The notes beneath the pieces were generated by a model that made no database searches, was not told where the DNA came from, and worked only from the letters and a program-made list of their open reading frames with translations. A program made the translations under genes and the position numbers. From Sitta carolinensis (taxonomy: Eukaryota > Chordata > Aves > Passeriformes > Sittidae): DNA of 64,000 nt. Shown here piece by piece: positions 29,453-43,412 of the stretch (positions within the stretch are counted from its first letter, which is position 1; each line of letters begins with the position of its first letter). Location of the stretch: the NCBI GenBank assembly GCA_032173965.1, contig CM063287.1, positions 11,227,859-11,291,858 on the forward strand, in the 5' to 3' direction.

Positions 29453-32400
29453 TACGGTTTACTTTCATTAACTTTCTTCAGTGAATGGGGATGTTGAATG
29501 GAATGGACTTGTGCAAGAGATTTAGGACTTCACCTTTAAAGTTGCTGATCATCCCTAGCACACACTAAAGCAGCTGACATTTCATGTATAAATAACCAAT
29601 CATACATGCTCCTAGGCTGACAGTTTGGGTTCTGGGAGAAAGATAGGTACATATGCAATGCTATGCCTAAAAGACAGGAAAGCATAAGGATGTGCCTTGC
29701 AATTGGATCCTCACAGCTGGAAGTCCACTCAAAGATGTGGCTTTACCTGTATTCTGGGACTCAGCTTCAGCACCTCTGACCTCAAACAGGTGACTGCTTA
29801 TCTGTTGTGCAGAGGCAGCTCTGTTAGTTTGTAAAGGTCAGGGAGCTGGCACCAGTGGAGTCTGGAGCCTGTGCAGGGTAAGCAGACTCACAGTGGCAGC
29901 TATTTCCATCAGCTCTGTATCCCAGAGTGACAGGGCTGTCGCACTGACTGGGTCCAGCCTTTCTCCACAGGCTGCTGGCCTTGCCTCTGGATACAGAAGG
30001 GCTTCCCTAGGGCTTCACCGGTCAAATCCTGACATTCTGGTTATACAGTGAGCACTACACCCCTCAGTCATTTCTAGGGTGCTGTGTGGAACTCTACTGC
30101 CTAATTTTCATTAAGGTTACGGCAATCTGTAGAAACTTCAGACCCTGCTAGTTTTTTCCATTTAGAGCAAGCAGTGGAGTGCATTTATAAATTTTTTTTT
30201 AGCCTCTTTGGATTTATATATAAAACTTCTTCACTGTAATGGCCTCACATTAAAACACAACCAAACTAACACAAACAAAATGAAACAGAATAATAATATA
30301 TATATCTGCTATGAACTGCAGACTCCAACAATAATCATGAAAGCTGACAATTTTAAACTTAAAAGGCAAACAAACTAAGACACCTTGGATAGGCTGAATA
30401 AGCAAGGAATGCTTTAAAACCTTACCTGCAGGCTTCTTAAAGATATGCTGCTGACCCTAATACTAATGAGATAGATGCCTAGAATTGGTGGAATCTTGTT
30501 CCTCCCCTTTCAATAAAGAGCAGTACATATTTTGTGTACACTTTTAAGTTATGTTTCTTTTAAAAGACATGAAGATGAATCAGGAAATGGATTTGCTGAA
30601 GGAATTTCTACTGTGGGAATCTAAGAATTTAGCCATTTTATAGACAGTAGTATTAATATGGTTTTTTTTTTTAATCCCAGGTCCAGCCCGTAGCTCAGCA
30701 GTAATACTAGGGAAGCTTTTTTTCCCTTTTCTGCCAGTACTTTTTGATCCCAGATGCCTACAGAATTGATTAACATGATTCTGAAAGGGCAGAAGTGGTA
30801 GGGGGAAGAAGAAAGAAAGTTAGGACTATGCAGTAGCAATTTAAACAGCACAGTACATGCCTAATCTTTTAATATTTATGAAAGAATTGGTTAAATGTAT
30901 GTCAAAAATTCAAATCAATTTAGTACTTCCCTGTGTGAGTATCTTGGACAGCTTCTTGTCTGGCTGAAAGACATTCACAGAAATATAGATACAGTTCTTT
31001 AAGGAAGGTTTTGCCTTTAACAAGAAATATATGTCATACAAGAGTTAAGGGAGCCTACCTTAACTAACTGAAGCAGTCCCAGTTTAACCTGGGGGCAAGC
31101 CAGGACACAAATGAAACCACTATAATGTCACTGATGGATGACCTTGTTCCAGTAATGAGAACACATCCATTCTCTTCATCCTGCACCTCTTTAGCATTTG
31201 ACATAACTGTCCATGAGATATAGCTCTTCCATCAGGAAGAGGTGACAGACAGCCAGAGTGATGTGTAAAGATGGTTTCAGTCTTTTTCCAACAAGAACAT
31301 CACTTCCGATATTTGTTCCCCTTCCCCAGCTCAGTTTTGTGACATTCCACAAGAATCAGTTTCCCTCTGGTCTCTTAGAGAATTTGGTATTTGTTAGGTA
31401 GGAAAGTTGCATTTAAATGCCAGCAATATGTCTATGTGTGACACACTGAGCACAAGCTGGTTTTCACTGCCTGCAACTGGACCACTCCTATGTAGGGAGC
31501 CTGTGTTCAGTGGGGAGGATTGAATTCAGGGATGAAAAACAGCTGCTTGAAGGTGAGCAAGAACAGCAGCTGACACTGGGAGCCAGAGGACAGAGCTTTT
31601 GGAAATGTTTTAGAACTAATACAATCTGGAGATTGATTAAATTTAGTCACTCTTTTATGGCTGTTGTGGCATTACTCCCCAAATCTAATTTGCCCTAGTT
31701 CTCAAGGAACGTTTTTCTGTCTCTCCAAAGTGCTGCAGCTACCCACTCTTTGCTGAGGCTGCTTTACTGCTCGAGTGCAATCCTATGTCACTGGCTATGA
31801 TGCCTACACCTCTTAGGAAACTAAAGGCATTCAAGTATAGTGCAGCATGTATCTCCAGCAATTCAGGAGTCAGCTTGTGTTTGTAGCTTTCCATAGAACA
31901 GAACAGGCTGAATCACATGCTGTGATCCTACGGACATTTGCACTGAGTTCATGGGATATTCTAAACGTCTTTGATTATTTGGTCCACAAAATCCTCATCT
32001 TCAAGTTATTTCATGAACTGGGTCATGTTATCTGAGAGTACCCACCTATTAGTATCACCAAGAATTCCACGAGCACTTATGACCAGGGGCAAAAACCTTT
32101 TTAATGGAAAGTTTCCTTTATCTTCAGGAATAAGAGCAACTCAGGAACTGAGGATTCCCACAAGCCTCCCCTAGTACACGGTGTGCACATTTTAAGCTTA
32201 TGTTTAAGTAAACGTACTGAAATATATATGTTTACAATATTTAGAAGGCCTATTGAGAACAAGATTCCTACTGCACTAAAGGAGAGAGGGAGAGATGTAC
32301 TACTGCAAGTGCTTTGGTCTTAAAGCTGATTATACTGGAATAACAAACTTTATGGGGTACTTTCTTCCATCTTTCTGTGAATCTAAAGGATGCCTATCTT

Positions 32401-35400
32401 ATTGCCAGTTTTGAATCAGCACAACATGCAGAACACTTCAGCTCTTTCAATGTATTAAGTAACATGTTTAAAATTAATTAATGTTTGTCTGTGGTTGCTT
32501 CCTACTTAAAGGAACCTCTTTATCCACCAGTCAAGAGCATTTTTATTTCCAGTCAAGTGCAGGAAAACAATTGCAATTCTGATGTTGTACAAGAGATTAA
32601 AAAGGCAAATTTTCAAGTTCCCAGAAAGTTGTTAGAATTAAAACAAAAAAATATCATCTGTGCTCATTTTTTTGTTTGAAATACAGAAAAGCCCAAGCCA
32701 ATGTGCAATATTGTTCTATCTCTTGCAGTTTCTACACTCTGGTGTGATCTACTCATTTTTAAATGGAACTGGTAAATCTTTAATTGAAAACAGTTTACTA
32801 GTGCAATTTTGTGTTTAAAAAATAATTTTTAAGTTTTATAGTCAGATTTCTGTGACTTTTTTCATTAATTACTACAGCTTGTGCATCTGTCTCTACAACA
32901 GATTTTAATAAATAGGTCCATAAGCCACATTTCCTGCAACTCCTTACAGTACAATCCTACATATCACCACTTCTGACAGATCACAGACTATAAAGTTATA
33001 TTTCTGCCTCATGGGACTGAGTTATTACTAACCACTGAGCTCCACAGAGATGAGTCTGTTTATCATAATGTGACTAAAAGAGCAAGTAGTCAGGGTGGAG
33101 AAGAGTGCTGAGGAGGGAGAGGTGTAACTGGAAAGAAAGCTTCATTTGTAGATGACAGAGCACTGCTTTTCTACAGAGATGAATGACTTGGAGAAGATTT
33201 TACATATCCTGTTTTTCCTCCACTGTTCAAATTTTTAAACATTAAGAAAACTGGTCCTAAGAGAAACAAAGAAGAAAAGAAGAAAATAATACAGAAGGGC
33301 ATGAAAGTTACAGCTGAAAAGAAAAAAATAGAGAACTGTTGATTAGCTACCAGTGAATTCACTCTGTGATGGTCATTTCACCTCACTTAGTCTCCTGTCT
33401 TAGTCTCCAAGAGAACTGACTTCAGGCAGCTGATCATCAAGAAGGATGTGCATGTAGGCAAGGCTGGAAGGACTGATTGTATTTCTCACACCATTTCTGC
33501 TGAGGGGAAACAGATTGCCAAAGTAATACCTGCCTTCAGCATTAGTCAGCATTTTGAAAGCTGATTCTCATTCAGATGTAGTAACACAAACTTTTTTCTT
33601 CCCTTCAACTGACCAAATTTCCAACCATCTACAACAAGTGTACATTTTGTGTCTATTTTGTGACATCAGGTCTGCAACACAAGTTTTCAGAGTATTCCTT
33701 TCAAAATCTGATGCTGCACTGAAATTCCTATTAGGAAGGAACCAAAGGAACACATTGTATGTAATATGGGGTGAAATGGCATTCAGTTGGCAGCTTCTGT
33801 AGTCAGGTACCATAACATACTGGGATTTTGGGTCTTGGTTTAAACAGTGCCACCCAGTAACTCTGGTTCAGCTAACATCTGGGCTTGTTTGTTTTCAAAT
33901 ACCTGTTTACATGACTGAGCATAGGGAAAGCAAATGTGCAGGCAGTACAGATGCTGCAGAGGGAAGTTCATCTTCACACTGGCCAAAGTGGTTGCAGGCA
34001 CTTTCCTCCTACTCTAAATCTTTCTGGGGTAGTACACCATTAGCCCAGGAATTTCAAGCCAGCCGTAGGACAGCAGTATGCCTTGGGTTGTTATGTTCTT
34101 CTGCAAACTCTACCTCGTTTTCAGTCTAAGGGACTGTTTTTTGTTTGGCTCTCTCCATCTAAGGGAATGGAAACATCCTTTGCTTCTGGGGCTATTAGTC
34201 TCTATCTGAATGGTCTGAAGAGAATTACCTATTCATATTAGTGCAAAACTCAGTGCTCTCAAGGCTTTTATTTATTTATTGCAGCAAACAGGTTTGTGAA
34301 TAGTCTCTATTTCTTGGACAAAAGTTCTCCATTATTTATATGCCCTTTTACTGGCAAGATCCAACTTTTTCCTTTTGTCCTTCCTATTTACTAGTGCAAA
34401 TACTAAAACAACCTGCTCCCAGCTGTTGGAAGCCCCACACTGTCCCCTTCCCCCTGCCAGCAGCCAACAGCTGTTACTGTGTACAACACAGGCACTGCAG
34501 GATCAAATCCAGGCAATCTTGATCACTGCGTTTCTAGGGAGAAGTTTTAAACTGTAGTTTGAAAAATTCACTACTGAGCAGGAGCTTCATGTGCAATTCT
34601 ACCTCTGTTCTTTGTTCATCCATAATGCTGGTTAAGAGAAGAGGCATTGTGTATTTTCTTTTGGTTAAACACTTGTAGTATAATCCACTTTTAGCTGAAT
34701 TAATTGTTTGAAAGAGGGAAATGCAAATCCTAAATTGGCCCCACACACTTCAGCAGACTATTGTTAAGTTGTGGTTGAAAGCAGTTTCTTCTGCAAGTTT
34801 ACAAACCTGACTTTGCTGTAACAGTGTTGCCTTACTTTTTCAGCATAGCTCTCCATATGTATGCTTGAATAGAGTCCCAAAACAGCTTCCAGTGAATACA
34901 GACAGTGAGAATGTTTTCCAAAGCAACATCCTAAGCAAAAAGCTGCTAAGTTATGATTGTGTTAGCCAGGGCAGACCACCCAGCTTTTATGAGATCACTT
35001 GAGGACTGCCTCAGCCCACAGCAGTCACCTGAGCAGAAGCTGCAGAAGTGTCACCCATGGTGTGTGCTCCTGCCTGGCTGCCTGCAGGACAACAGCACCC
35101 AGCAAGCAGGCCTCTCTCTGCTCCCCAGGGGTGATGGGGGCAAATCCAGGGACCTGTCCGGACCTGCAGTCTAAGCAGACAGACAGCTGCAAGTTACCCC
35201 CAGTGACAGATGTGTACAGACACCTAACAGCAGCCCCCCTAATCTTGTGTCCTTCACGCTACCCTTATGCACCAAGCCAGCCCTGGTGAGCCCTTTTGCC
35301 TTCAGAGCAGTGCTGCCCACTGACAGTGCCTGGGCAGCCTGCAGAGATCACACTTGTAAAATCTGAACTAGTAATTTTAAATAGCTCTCCTCTTTGGTTA

Positions 35401-36785
35401 AAGAAGTGCTGTTCAATGCAGATCCATCTACAGCCTGAGATGGCTGCAAATAGCCACAACTTCTCTACTAACAGGTATGAATACTTGGATATATGCTTTG
35501 GAAGTGCTCCAGTTGTTTGCAGGCACTGTGAAACGAAGCAGTTCAGTTTAAAAGCAGAGTTCAAAGGCAGAAAAGATTTTTGCAGCTGTTGTTCTGCCCT
35601 GGAATTTGTTGTGCATATCTCCTTTTTTGGGAACATTTCGTTGTTTCACGGTGCCTTCAAAAATATACTGTCATCACAACCTTCTTGCCACTCCAAGCTG
35701 GTTATTCACAGCTGCCCTTTTCCCAAGTCAAACCATGCATTTCTAACACATTTCTCACACTGATGGGGAACAACATGCTCAGTCTCAAGCCAGCCTGTGA
35801 GGTAATAAGCTGACCTTCATTTCCTCTATGTGAAACAATGAAACAACAATCTCATAAGAGAATTGACAGGATAGTCCCTGTGTAGTTAGAGTTTTTTGAT
35901 AGAGAGAGCTTTCTTTAACACCTCTGGTTTGACAAATTTACTCATAAGAGATCATTTAACTGGCACCAGCTGCAAGATGTCATGGAGAGAAATTACTTGG
36001 GAATCACAATTTAAAGACTCAGTTTTTTAAAATAAATAGTTCAGGTGAATTCTTTTGTATTTCCCTACCTACCCCTACTTACAGGAAATAGCTACATGTT
36101 TTAAGCTTTATAAGTTTTATATAAAATAGCACTGTGTTGAATAATTTGATAAAGCCTGAGGAAAACAGCAAAAAGACAGGATAGGCACAGTAAAAAATGG
36201 GCTCCATTCCAGTTCACATGCATCTACCCTGATATTCTGAACCAGCTAGTAGATCATGAACCTAAATTGAATAACACTGTGTGATCGGTGATGGCAAATT
36301 AAATAAATTCTGGAGGCTGTTCTTAAAGTTTTTTTTTAAGGATTAATATGTTTTTGTGTACTAATATCACATGATACAACACAATTAATTTTTTGCCATT
36401 TCACAAATCAAACAAAAAGCAGAGAATTAAAACTACACACATAGACAACACAACTACTATTTTAACTTTAAAACACTGTGGTCCCACCTCTTTTAGAGAA
36501 TATGAATATTTTGATATGTAATATTTTAAGAATATTGCCCACTGAAAAAAAAATTAGAGAAAGAGCAGGAAGCAATGTTGATTGTTGGAGAAGCTGCTGA
36601 GATAGCACAGATATGAATTTCTAACTGCTGGACACATCTATGTCTGCAAGTTTATTTGGTATTAACACTGTACTGCCTTGCTACCCTGCAAATTACAGTG
36701 AATGCATAATTCCACGCTGTTTTCTCACATCTCTCTCCTTCATAGCAAACTATTACATTTCTATTTTAGTTCACTGTGTCTGTTC

Positions 36786-36817
36786 ATTACAGATTATGTT
36801 TATTACAGATTATGTTT
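36786..36817. repeat. Tandem duplication, 16-bp unit x2
   Basis: ATTACAGATTATGTTT is repeated exactly, head to tail, at 36786-36801 and 36802-36817. It is a short perfect direct repeat in AT-rich intronic sequence. Confidence 0.85.
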
Positions 36818-39105
36818 AGAGTCTTTAAATTGTCTGTCCACATACTCTGAATAGTTCTCTTTACCCATTTTTGACATATTTCTAAGCAGAAATATATCTG
36901 CTCCACTGTTTTATACCTGGTGGGGAATAAAGGGCAGGCAAGATAAGGGATTTTGAAATACTCCTTTAGCTGATATTAAAGACATGACTTTATTCATGCT
37001 GTTTAAACCCAAGTCTTCAGAGATGATTTAGGAATAAGGCATTTATCAACAGATAATTTAGAGAAATTCTTTTTATACTTCTTATTCAGATAACAAGAGG
37101 AATGAGGAGGCCTTTCCTGTTTATATCCCAATTTCATGTGTAGAACCACATCCTTAAAAAGAAGTGGGTGGTGGGCAGTCTCTAAGATGATGTCTTGCAC
37201 ATATTTCCCTGATTGCATCCTGGCAGCACAAAATGTGCTGCCCGCAGCCCAGTCCAACAGCTGTAGCACCTTGTACTCCCTGAGCACCCCCCACAACCAT
37301 CAGAATGGATTAACAGGGACATGCTTGACATATATTTCTTCCTTTTATTTTCAAGGAGGAATTGGAATGCCTTAGAACATAATTCCTCCTCCAAGCTGGC
37401 TTGACAACTCCAGCATTTAGGAAGGGGTCACCTGAGGCATTATTGTACTGTCCCAGTCTTCTTCATCAATTTCTGTATTTTTTAGTATGGAGCTTTACAG
37501 ATGAGCCCTCTATCAATATCATATCAAAGTGAATTGTAACCTTCACCATTATAAGGAAAATTATCTATATTTGCTGAGTGAATTGTATGCCTCATGCTAA
37601 ATATACATAATGCATACTCTTTTGTTTCTGTTTACCCATGGAAGTTAAATGCCTTATGAATATTTTTCTCTTTCTTTATCCTTTTCTTATTGCTGCCGCT
37701 ATTAACCCCACATTTAGAATAATTATGTATTATGAAACAGTTTCAGTTTCTCAAAACTGGTTCAAGCCACATTTCCTTTTCCAATACCTCACATATTGGA
37801 AGCTATTTGGTAGCTTCACTTCCTGATAACCTACTGAATGTACCCCAAAATTTTCACAGAGATGATTTATTACTGTGAAGAGTTAGCAAAATGCAAAGCA
37901 CAGACTGGTACTCGTCTCCACCCCAAAGGTGTATTTCCATACCAGCAGATACACTGTATAATTTTAGAGTGCTCTGTTATGGGAGCAAGTGGGAAATGGC
38001 CCAGGGCATATTTTTAATGGCCCACAAAATTAGTTTAACTTTTCACTAAAACACAGCAACTTCTTTTGTGAGGTATGTTTTAACAGTCTCATTAGAGGAC
38101 AATTTAAAACAGAAAAATAAGACCGTCTGAAATCAAACCTTCCAAGACCTATATTGCAGCTGTCTTCATAACACAAATACCCCAGGGTTAATCCCCTCTC
38201 TACATTGCCCCAGGTAGAGAAAGTTTTAAGTGAGCTCAGTGCTTGTGTTCAGATAGTGGGTAATATGATATTTACAAAACCAGTGGATCTGTTTTCAATA
38301 AAGTGGAATATTCTTGGTTACATCATGCTATCCTGAGCCATCTACTTGAACTCAACAGTAAGGGCAAGAGGAACCAATGCTGTTTGTGAGGAGTCTGCTG
38401 TCTCATTGAGCAAACAGTCTAAAGGGCTCTTATCCCTTCGTCAGTTGTTGTTGATGTGTTTGTCACCAGTGGAAATGTCCACTGTCCCTCAGCATACTTC
38501 AGGGCTTACTAGGATGTCAAAGAAAGACCAGGCTTCCCCTCCTTTGTATCGCTGCCTCTCACTGGTACCTTTTGGAGAGCTCAAGCTGTCCCTTAGGGCT
38601 TGCAAGAACCTTTTTTTCTCGAAGTGTTGCACAGGCGATAAAAGTATCTGATGTTAGAATAGCTGCATCTATGTGTGAAGTAAGCATGAAGATAAATCCC
38701 TTTCTTGTAGGTTTAATTTTGTCCAAGAGTGAACAGAGCTGAGCAGAGAAGATCGTACAATTGCAAAAGATGGCACTGCCCCAAAAGAAAGGCCATTTGT
38801 TGCTAGTCAGCTGTCCTAAAAACTAAACCTGAACTTGCCCCACAAACCCACAGCTGAAGATGCGGTCAACACAAGGCAGCCCTTTCTCCAGTTCTGCCAG
38901 ACCTGTAGACAAACAGCAGCTCCTGTAGAGTTCAAAGTTTGACAGAAACCCATTTTCTGCCCCTCGAAGGGCTTTTCCTGGGGCCCTGTGCCTGTCTCCT
39001 GCTCAATGAATGCTGCCTTTGTACCCACCACGTTGACAAATGCCAGCACTGCAGAATAAGGATGACATTTCTGCTGTGGTATTAGGGCTGAGAAAGGGGA
39101 TAATT

Positions 39106-39431
39106 CCGGGCAGTTGGGGCCAGGATGCAGCGCACGAGGGAGGCTGCGCGACGCCGTTGTTTGTGCTGCGACAAGGAGGCCCTTGAAGGCCGTGGCCAAG
39201 ACTGAACACAAGACCTGTGTGTGGGGAGCCGTGCATGCACAGCCGGGGCAGTGTCCCCAGCCAAGTCCCCGGCCTCATGGCACACCTGGGGCAGCTTCCT
39301 CCCGAGCCCTCCTCATTATGCCCGGGCACACAAAGAGCCAGCTGCGCTGGGGCTGCCAGCCCGCCGTGCTGGCCCGGCTGGGGCCACCGGAAACCAGGAC
39401 CAGCCGCCTCTTTTGTTGCCTTTTCAAAATC
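39106..39431. promoter_or_regulatory. Intronic CpG-rich block (possible CpG island / cryptic promoter or enhancer)
   Basis: By eye, about 21 CpG dinucleotides fall in about 325 bases, with GC content well above 60 percent. The surrounding sequence is AT-rich and nearly devoid of CpG. The block includes an ETS-like site ACCGGAAAC near 39386 and a SOX-like CTTTTGTTG near 39409. Open frames of up to 163 codons cross it on both strands, but they resemble no known protein and are probably a by-product of high GC. It does not match the expected N-terminal coding region of ZCCHC24. An alternative promoter, a non-coding transcript start or an enhancer are possible roles. Confidence 0.5.
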
Positions 39432-42400
39432 GAGGGTTTGTTTTGAGCCTGAGGAGGATAATGAGCCTCTCACCAGGCACACACTGAACTGCACATCCCC
39501 TCAAAATGCAGAGCAGATAAAATTAACTGGTCCTTGGAAAGACTGAAAAAATAAATCAAGGAGCTAGAACACTTGCTGTTGTGCCGGTCTCGTCACAAGA
39601 GTCTGAATCCATGGTTTACCAGAACAGTACAACCTTAAACAATACTCCTTGATTTGGAGAAATAACACTCAGAGACCTTATTATACATCAGGTGTTTCTG
39701 ACTTGTCTCTGTTTGTGCTCTATTTTATCATTCCACATTGATTTTTTTTTCTTAAATTAATAATACCACTGAAATAATCCCATATAACAGAGAGGAGTAC
39801 CTTAATATGAAAAACAAAATCAAGGACTCCTGATCAGGTTTTTTCAATGATTTAAGATTTTTTTTCCTCTCCAAGATCAAGGTAAATTCACTTGTACTAC
39901 ATCCTTGGAAGCAGAGCCGGCATGAATCTATCCTTAGACTAGCATCTGTCAATGGAAAGAATATCAGGATGAAACAGGAAAGGGGAAACCGTAGCAAAAG
40001 GGATAAAGAACTGCACATCTGCCTTCCCCAGGTCTTCGTCCAACCTCTCCAAACATCTGAAGCAAACACCATGATAAGCATTTTACACCAGATGTTTCTT
40101 ACACAATACCTTTTTAAAAATGAATAGTTTCTTAGCCTTGAGCAAACAACAGTGAGACAGCCTCCAGTAAAGATATTTTCCTGTGGGCTGTTCACTGTGT
40201 CAAGAAGACTGCCTTAGACTTAGGAAACACTGAAGATGGCCTTGGTCACTAATGTGTTCCCATGACAAGAAGTGAACACAGCAAAAAGCCTTGCCATGCC
40301 TTCTGTGCCCTACAGCCCTTTGGTGGATCCTCTGCTCCCATGAGATTTCAATTAGAACATGTATTCTTCCTTTCTATTGTTTAATAATGAGCTTTTCACT
40401 TCACTGGCCTGTGGGATATTGAAACTATCTGCTACAAATTGGAATCGGATATTTTGAACAGGGTGATGAATTTCTAAAATAAAACTAGAACCTTAAGAAA
40501 AACCCGTTCCTAGTCATGTAGAGTAGCTGAACAGCTGTCCTTCCTGTGTGCTTTCTGGTGCGGTGTGTTATTCACTAGTAAAAGAGATATCTAACTTGGT
40601 AGTGGGGTCTGGTTTGGCTTTTTTTTTCCTTGAAAAAGAATTTTTCCTTTGGGTAGAAAGATTTACTCTGTAAGGCATGTTTATACACCAATCTATGTTG
40701 AAGAATATGGAACTACCCGCTGGTCTCAGGCCACTCTTCTATTTGGGTTCAGCTGCTAGCAACAGGTCTGGGGTACTGCCAACATCATATGCTCCAAACT
40801 GTCCAGGGTGAGATTACAGTGAAATGTGTATTATGGTGACAGCTACTGCTGTGTACACAGGCAAGAAAGTGTTGACTTTCAGGAAGTTTGACTTTAGGTA
40901 TCCATGATAAGGAAATGCTGTGTGTGAGTGCCTTTGACAATAAATTCTTAAATATAGGAAATACCATTGGTGCCACTGGACAAACATTGTGAAGACTGCA
41001 AATGGTTGATTAATTTTGCTTTTTAAAGAAGAACCAGGCAAATCGGTAATAAAAAATTTGGAACAGAAATGTCATCATCTTGTATGAAAGGAAATGGTGA
41101 TTACAGCTCACTTGTTTAGCCAGTTCCCATTTTGTTTCAGTTTTTTGACTATATTCTGGTCAAAACAGTTTCCATTCAAAATGTTAACAGCAATGACTGT
41201 CTTATACAGAATGGGCTTAAAACATAGGTGTTCAAAAGACTTATAGTACAGGCAGGCAGCCTGATGAGTCAGATATGTTTCCTATTTCAACACAGAAAAG
41301 ATTTTATTTCTCTCAAAAACTCACACCACATCCGTGGCCTGAGTCAACCTATGACCCTTTTATTTCCCAGGAAGTTTCAGATAAACGACCTCCTGGCTTA
41401 TTTTATGACTGAACAGAACAAAATAATTAGTTATGAAAAGACAAAGAGTCAGTTAACTAACAGAAGGCACAATCTGAACAGTTGAAAAGGCTATAAATTT
41501 TATTCCTTTTTCTTGTGTAACAAGAAACACCTCCTAGATGCCACTTTTCTCCATTCATTCTAGCAAGAACTCTGATGTGAGAAGTGCTCTTCACCTGAGG
41601 CTGCCTATGTTGTCCTCTTGCCCTTCACATACCTATCAGTATTCTCACTCTGTACTTACTGGTTGCACTCCATCCTTCCTCACCTTCAAAGTACTACATA
41701 TTTCTGCATGTGGTTAAGAAAAACATTACAGAGGGAAGAGTTTGCTTCAGCTTGTTTTTGTGAGAGTTTCAGTAAAATGCTCAAAGTTCTTGTAACATTA
41801 CATACATATATGAATCTTACAGAATGGTTGATGAAGTCTGGCAGTTGCTGATGCTGTTCTTGGGGAATGACAAGTGATTTTTTTAGATGATTCAAGTTAG
41901 CTTTGCACAGAGTGGAAAAAAAAAACAGTCAAGGAGCCCAGTGGAAAATATAAATACAACTACAGGAACAGGAGGCACTGAGAAGGGAAGGATGGAAGAG
42001 ATTAGATATGCAGATTCCTACTGTATTATCACAAACTGCACAGCAAAGGATGGTTGCCTTTGGGTCATCTAAAAGTATGGGTGTATATGCCTATAATCCC
42101 ATGGCTGTATTTGAAACACTGTATTTCAGTTAAGATATTAAAAGCTTGCACTTTCATCATGGGGAGAACAAGCCTACCATAGAAGAAAACTATCTGGGAA
42201 TATATATCTGGAACCAGGCACCTCTACATGCATGGGTGGCCAGAGCCAGGAGCACTCAAGCAGTGTCATGCACATGAGCCAAGTCAGGTAGCTGGGATTT
42301 GGTGGCTCTTGAGGTAGATGAATAAACACATGGCTGCTCTGGGCAGAAAGGGTGGGTTTCTAAGACTTTCTTCTATGCAATATGCTCATGTATGGCCCAG

Positions 42401-43230
42401 CACAATATTTCTAGAGGAAAAAATACTGGGACAAGGAAAAAGTCCCCTTCACATTCATGCAGTTTACTTATCAGCATCTGAAGTCATGTTTCATTTCTGG
42501 GCTGTGCACAGCATGTCTTTTTCCAGGCTCAGAAAGAATGCTGTAATTTAAAGCAGGCTGACTCAGTTGGTGTTTTTGTATGTCATCTCGTAGACAGCAT
42601 GGCAGGGGGGAAGGTGGAGGGAAAGAGGCTGAGGTGGAGAAAAGGAGGGCGGTTGCTCATCTGGTCTTTATTTCCTTTCCCCATTTTTTAACAGTCCAAG
42701 CAAAGGGCCCATTCCAGCCAGAAGCAATGACACTCTTGCTGTGGTATTTCATCTTGGAGGAAGACAGGCCACAGCTTGCCCTGTGTGCTGGTGTCCTGGG
42801 AGCCTGCACCACTGCACTGCTGTGGGGTGGGGGAGGTTATAGGGGACAGGTAGTCCTTGTGCTGATTTTGCTACAGCGAGAAACTTTCTAAGAGGGCTCA
42901 AGCTTCATCTTTTGCATGAAGAATCTCCTAGCTGGAAATCCTTACAACTGTGTAGGTTCTTGTCTTACCTTCTGTTTGTTTTTTTTCAAATGATGTATCA
43001 ATGGAGATGCCACAAGCAGATAATTGAAAATGACAGTTCTGACTGCTTTAACCAGTTAGGTTGTAGAGAAAACAAATTAGACAAAAGCATCCATAAGCAG
43101 AGACTTTATAAAAGATGGCTCTAAGGGGTGAGGCCAGGGTTGACAGTGGCAGGCCTATAGCAGTCCTTGTTCGAAACTCCTGCCTGAGAATTGTGTAACA
43201 AGAATCATCTATACTGCTCACTTTTATAGT

Positions 43231-43412
43231 AGCAAACATTGATTAAATTCCCAGAATGTGAGGTACACTAGCACTGCTCATACTCCAGATGAAAATTCAA
43301 TCATGGAGAGATCAAGTAACTTGTCCACAAACCAAGAGAAAGAGCCTGTAGTCAAGCCAGGAGTGAAACCCTGGGCTTGCAGAGGCCCAGTCCTGTGCCT
43401 TAGCCATGAGAT
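43231..43412 (-). mobile_element. Ancient MIR-type SINE, antisense to ZCCHC24
   Basis: Read on the + strand, the sequence follows the reverse complement of the MIR consensus in order. First comes a block like the MIR 3' end (AACATTGATTAAATTCCCAG). Then comes the core-region block around GATCAAGTAACTTGTCCAC, which corresponds to the consensus TAAGTAACTTGCCCAAGG. Next is AGCCAGGAGTGAAACCC (consensus AGCCGGGATTCGAACCC, the tRNA-derived B-box part). Finally a GTGCCTTAGCCATGAG block corresponds to the tRNA-like 5' end. Divergence is high, as expected for an insertion predating the amniote radiation. The comparison is with the consensus as I remember it, so the ends are approximate. Confidence 0.65.

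Larger units (their letters stand above)
19700..39080 (+). other. Non-coding, presumed ZCCHC24 intron (part 3)
   Basis: No exon, RNA gene or clear transposon was found. Landmarks are a purine-rich tract at 20349-20399, an A/C-rich tract at 28333-28410, a 20-bp tandem duplication at 29413-29452 and a 16-bp tandem duplication at 36786-36817. The 155-codon open frame at 35296-35763 resembles no protein family I know and is treated as chance. Confidence 0.5.

Noticed and set aside
35296..35763. 155-codon open frame on the plus strand, cysteine-rich
   Set aside because: No family resemblance, no repeated cysteine spacing like a zinc finger, and no splice context that would make it part of ZCCHC24.
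39003..39494. 163-codon open frame on the minus strand across the CpG-rich block
   Set aside because: It has no recognisable domain, overlaps open frames on the other strand, and is explained by high GC lowering stop-codon frequency.
43130..43190. Possible tRNA-like B box (GTTCGAAACTCC) just before the MIR
   Set aside because: No convincing A box or cloverleaf arms could be built around it.
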